Part shown: positions 63,620 to 64,000 of the stretch, piece by piece | Position numbering within the stretch: the stretch's first letter is position 1 | Layout of the letters: each line of letters begins with the position of its first letter | Origin: Ridgeia piscesae | Taxonomy: Eukaryota; Annelida; Polychaeta; Sabellida; Siboglinidae | Reading direction: 5' to 3' | Length of the DNA stretch: 64,000 nucleotides | Assembly: GCA_025642075.2 (NCBI GenBank) | Contig: JAODUO010000586.1 | Span: 424,501 to 488,500, forward strand | Made by a program: the position numbers and the translations under genes | The notes under the pieces: model-generated | Database searches by the model: none | The model's input: the letters and a program-made list of their open reading frames with translations, nothing else | What the model was told of the DNA's origin: nothing

Positions 63620-64000
63620 AAATGTTGATGGCAGTAATGGGTAATATATTGACGCTTTAAAATTTTAATTAGGACCAAAACGTTTGAGGTAAGAATGGTG
63701 GGGACAAACGTTGATTTTGCAGTCAGTTTTCTAGGCAACAGGTCACGTGATCGATACACAAAATGTTGCATGCGATGACGACGGAAGTATTGTTTACGTT
63801 ATCATCACGTGTCAAGCGTCGCCTACAGTTGCACGGTTTGCCGGTGTCGTGATCCCAGATTCGGCCGAATATGGGACCGCAACGGTTGCGGGCCAGGATT
63901 TTCCGTTGTTATTAACATAGTTTCAGTTAGTAATACACCAAGAATTCCAATACGATTGTTATTAGCAAGTTATAAATAAAAATGCATGCGCGCTAAGCGT
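63620..64000. other. Right-edge sequence, CpG-rich relative to the window
   Basis: There is no ORF of note. CpG-containing stretches near 63740-63890 suggest promoter or first-exon sequence of a gene beyond the right edge. Confidence 0.3.

Overview
This is a metazoan nuclear window: split genes with GT-AG introns, one predicted minor-class intron, long microsatellites, and LINE, SINE and TIR elements. The gene set (FKRP, axonemal DNAI1, FAM219, nicalin) and the style of the tRNA-derived SINEs and CR1/RTE-like LINEs suggest a lophotrochozoan, most likely a mollusc. That placement is inference, because no taxonomic marker is present.

Layout. Positions 588-757 (-) hold a possible first exon of a gene leaving the left edge. 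FKRP (1270-2793, +) has a single coding exon and encodes a Golgi ribitol-phosphate transferase. DNAI1 (29213 down to 5238, -) has 22 coding exons I could chain by frame and splice phase, and it converges on FKRP. FAM219 (29537-41126, +) has 5 exons and lies head-to-head with DNAI1 across about 320 bp. Nicalin/NCLN (45328-60749, +) has 14 exons encoding 559 aa. A short membrane-anchored ORF (63467-63619, +) near the right edge may begin another gene.

FKRP, FAM219 and NCLN are uninterrupted in every exon. DNAI1 has three single-base deletions, in adjacent exons 12, 13 and 14, on either side of a very AT-rich stretch that includes a ~420 bp palindrome. This pattern suggests a local consensus problem more than gene decay.

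The introns hold most of the unusual material. At least three minisatellites contain a real splice junction as a repeat unit: DNAI1 exon 15 acceptor, DNAI1 exon 6 donor and NCLN exon 8 acceptor. Each therefore places decoy splice sites beside the true one. One NCLN intron has the ATATCC...CCTTAAC...AC signature of a U12-type AT-AC intron. FAM219 intron 1 holds two convergent LINEs, one with a PHD finger, an APE endonuclease and a 2A-like motif, plus a 1.59 kb TIR element with an 8 bp target duplication. NCLN intron 4 holds two TA-flanked TIR elements, one with perfect 32 bp termini.

The genes belong to separate pathways: dystroglycan glycosylation, cilia motility, unknown (FAM219) and ER translocon/membrane-protein biogenesis. 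The clearest functional link by position is the shared DNAI1-FAM219 promoter region. I saw no CRISPR array, operon or prokaryotic system.
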